Shown piece after piece: positions 6,202-6,740 of a stretch of 6,740 nt of DNA. The stretch is taken from assembly GCA_002432085.1 (NCBI GenBank), contig DJFN01000107.1:361-7100 (forward strand), written 5' to 3'. Position 1 is the first letter of the stretch, and each line of letters begins with the position of its first letter. This DNA is from Flavobacteriales bacterium UBA5871. Lineage in GTDB: Bacteria > Bacteroidota > Bacteroidia > Flavobacteriales_D > Crocinitomicaceae. The notes under the pieces were generated by a model. The model was not told the origin of the DNA. It saw only the letters and a list, made by a program, of their open reading frames with translations, and did no database searches. The position numbers and the translations under genes were made by a program.

Positions 6202-6267
6202 GGGATATCTATGGGACATCTATGGAATATCTACGGGTTATGTCTGGAATATCTGCGGGTTATCAGA
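6202..6267. repeat. Six degenerate 11-nt tandem units (GGRWTATCTAY-like)
   Basis: Consecutive 11-mers begin at 6202, 6213, 6224, 6235, 6246 and 6257: GGGATATCTAT, GGGACATCTAT, GGAATATCTAC, GGGTTATGTCT, GGAATATCTGC and GGGTTATCAGA. All begin with GG and share a TATC-like core in most units. The last four also read as two 22-nt units. Possible earlier units start at 6172 and 6183 (GGATATACGAA, GGATAAAAACG). The array lies between the microsatellite and the gltA terminator, downstream of gltA. Its role is unknown. Confidence 0.6.
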
Positions 6268-6304
6268 GCGGCGTTTGGTATTCCTGTGCAAATCATTATC
6301 CTAT

Positions 6305-6332
6305 AAAAAAACCGGTCTTGAGGGACCGGTTT
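6305..6332 (-). terminator. gltA: gltA intrinsic terminator
   Basis: On the minus strand AAACCGGTC pairs with GACCGGTTT over a 6-nt loop, followed by four more Ts (from the As at 6305-6308), giving a run of seven. The stem occupies 6309-6332, about 20 bp after the gltA stop codon. The symmetric A-rich side gives only a short T run in the other direction, so it acts mainly for gltA. Confidence 0.9.
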
Positions 6333-6352
6333 AGTTTTATTTTCAGTACGAA

Positions 6353-6740
6353 TTAACGCTTGGAGATCTCTACGTAGTCGCGTGTTGTAGCGCCTGTGTA
6401 GATCTGACGCGGACGACCGATAGGCTCGCCAGCTTCCGTCATTTCTTTCCATTGTGCGATCCATCCCGGGAGACGACCGAGTGCGAACATCACGGTGAAC
6501 ATTTCCGTTGGGATACCGAGTGCGCGGTAGATGATACCCGAATAGAAGTCTACGTTCGGGTAGAGGGAACGGGATTTGAAGTAATCGTCTTCCAGTGCCA
6601 CCTGCTCCAGTTTTTTCGCGATTTGCAGGTACGGATCGTCGATTTTCAGTTTCTCAAGCACATCGTCGCACGCTTTCTTGATGATCGTCGCACGCGGGTC
6701 GAAGTTCTTGTATACGCGGTGTCCGAAGCCCATCAGGCGG
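6353..6740 (-). CDS. gltA: Citrate synthase, C-terminal fragment
   Basis: The last 128 residues are visible; the 5' part lies beyond the window's right edge. The fragment begins [17 protein letters not shown], which holds the active-site histidine equivalent to His305 of E. coli GltA (residue 7 of the fragment). [10 protein letters not shown] follows, containing the catalytic aspartate equivalent to Asp362 (residue 64), then the GRPRQIYTG substrate-binding arginine segment (108-116), ending DYVEISKR as in the long bacterial enzymes. It condenses oxaloacetate with acetyl-CoA to citrate in the cytoplasm, the first step of the TCA cycle. The close match to the E. coli-type C-terminus suggests the hexameric, NADH-sensitive type II class rather than the shorter Gram-positive-type dimer, but the N-terminal regulatory region is not visible. 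No break or missing key residue is seen. A terminator follows the stop codon. Confidence 0.96.
   Translation of the reverse strand, partial: RLMGFGHRVYKNFDPRATIIKKACDDVLEKLKIDDPYLQIAKKLEQVALEDDYFKSRSLYPNVDFYSGIIYRALGIPTEMFTVMFALGRLPGWIAQWKEMTEAGEPIGRPRQIYTGATTRDYVEISKR

Noticed and set aside
6032..6267. CRISPR array
   Set aside because: Repeat units are 6, 7, 11 or 18 nt, mostly adjacent and without uniform unique spacers, and there are no cas genes in the window.
6231..6464. 77-codon minus-strand frame overlapping the end of gltA
   Set aside because: It is a shifted frame inside gltA that extends into the repeat region and terminator; no family features are present.

Overview
This window looks like a chromosomal segment of a member of Bacteroidota, possibly from Flavobacteriales. 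The evidence is a secreted protein with the module order typical of type IX secretion (T9SS) cargo, a patatin/beta-barrel protein of the Bacteroidota/Fusobacteria kind, no obvious Shine-Dalgarno sequences, and TAAATTTG boxes upstream of two genes that match the TAnnTTTG -7 element of this phylum. The genes are ordinary housekeeping and envelope genes. I see no integrase, transposase, CRISPR, tRNA or rRNA.

Layout. 1-244 (+) is the 3' end of accA (acetyl-CoA carboxylase alpha subunit). It converges on a patatin-like phospholipase with a C-terminal outer-membrane barrel (358-2649, -), and a hairpin terminator usable from both sides lies between them inside a larger inverted repeat. Divergent from the phospholipase, across only 36 bp, is a two-gene operon: a TRIC/UPF0126 (YicG-like) membrane channel (2686-3285, +) and a THUMP-domain RNA methyltransferase of the RlmL/YpsC type (3282-4439, +), joined by an ATGA overlap. 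A secreted T9SS-type protein (4490-5806, -) converges on the methyltransferase. The window ends inside gltA (citrate synthase, 6353-6740, -), which has a clear terminator at 6309-6332.

The 546 bp between the T9SS-type gene and the gltA stop codon is the least explained part. Going rightward it holds the probable promoter of the secreted protein; a divergent plus-strand promoter candidate; about 120 nt with two hairpins followed by a strong terminator hairpin, which is a candidate small RNA; and a dense run of short repeats: a GTCTTCA heptamer array, two exact 18-nt repeats (one forming a hairpin), four GTGTGA units and six diverged 11-nt units. A 13-bp word from this region recurs in inverted orientation just past the other end of the secreted-protein gene.

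Apart from the TRIC-rlmL operon the genes appear to be separate transcription units with unrelated jobs: fatty-acid synthesis, envelope lipid hydrolysis, ion transport, rRNA modification, secretion and the TCA cycle. I do not see a multi-gene novel system. The strongest leads are the candidate small RNA and the repeat cluster beside it.
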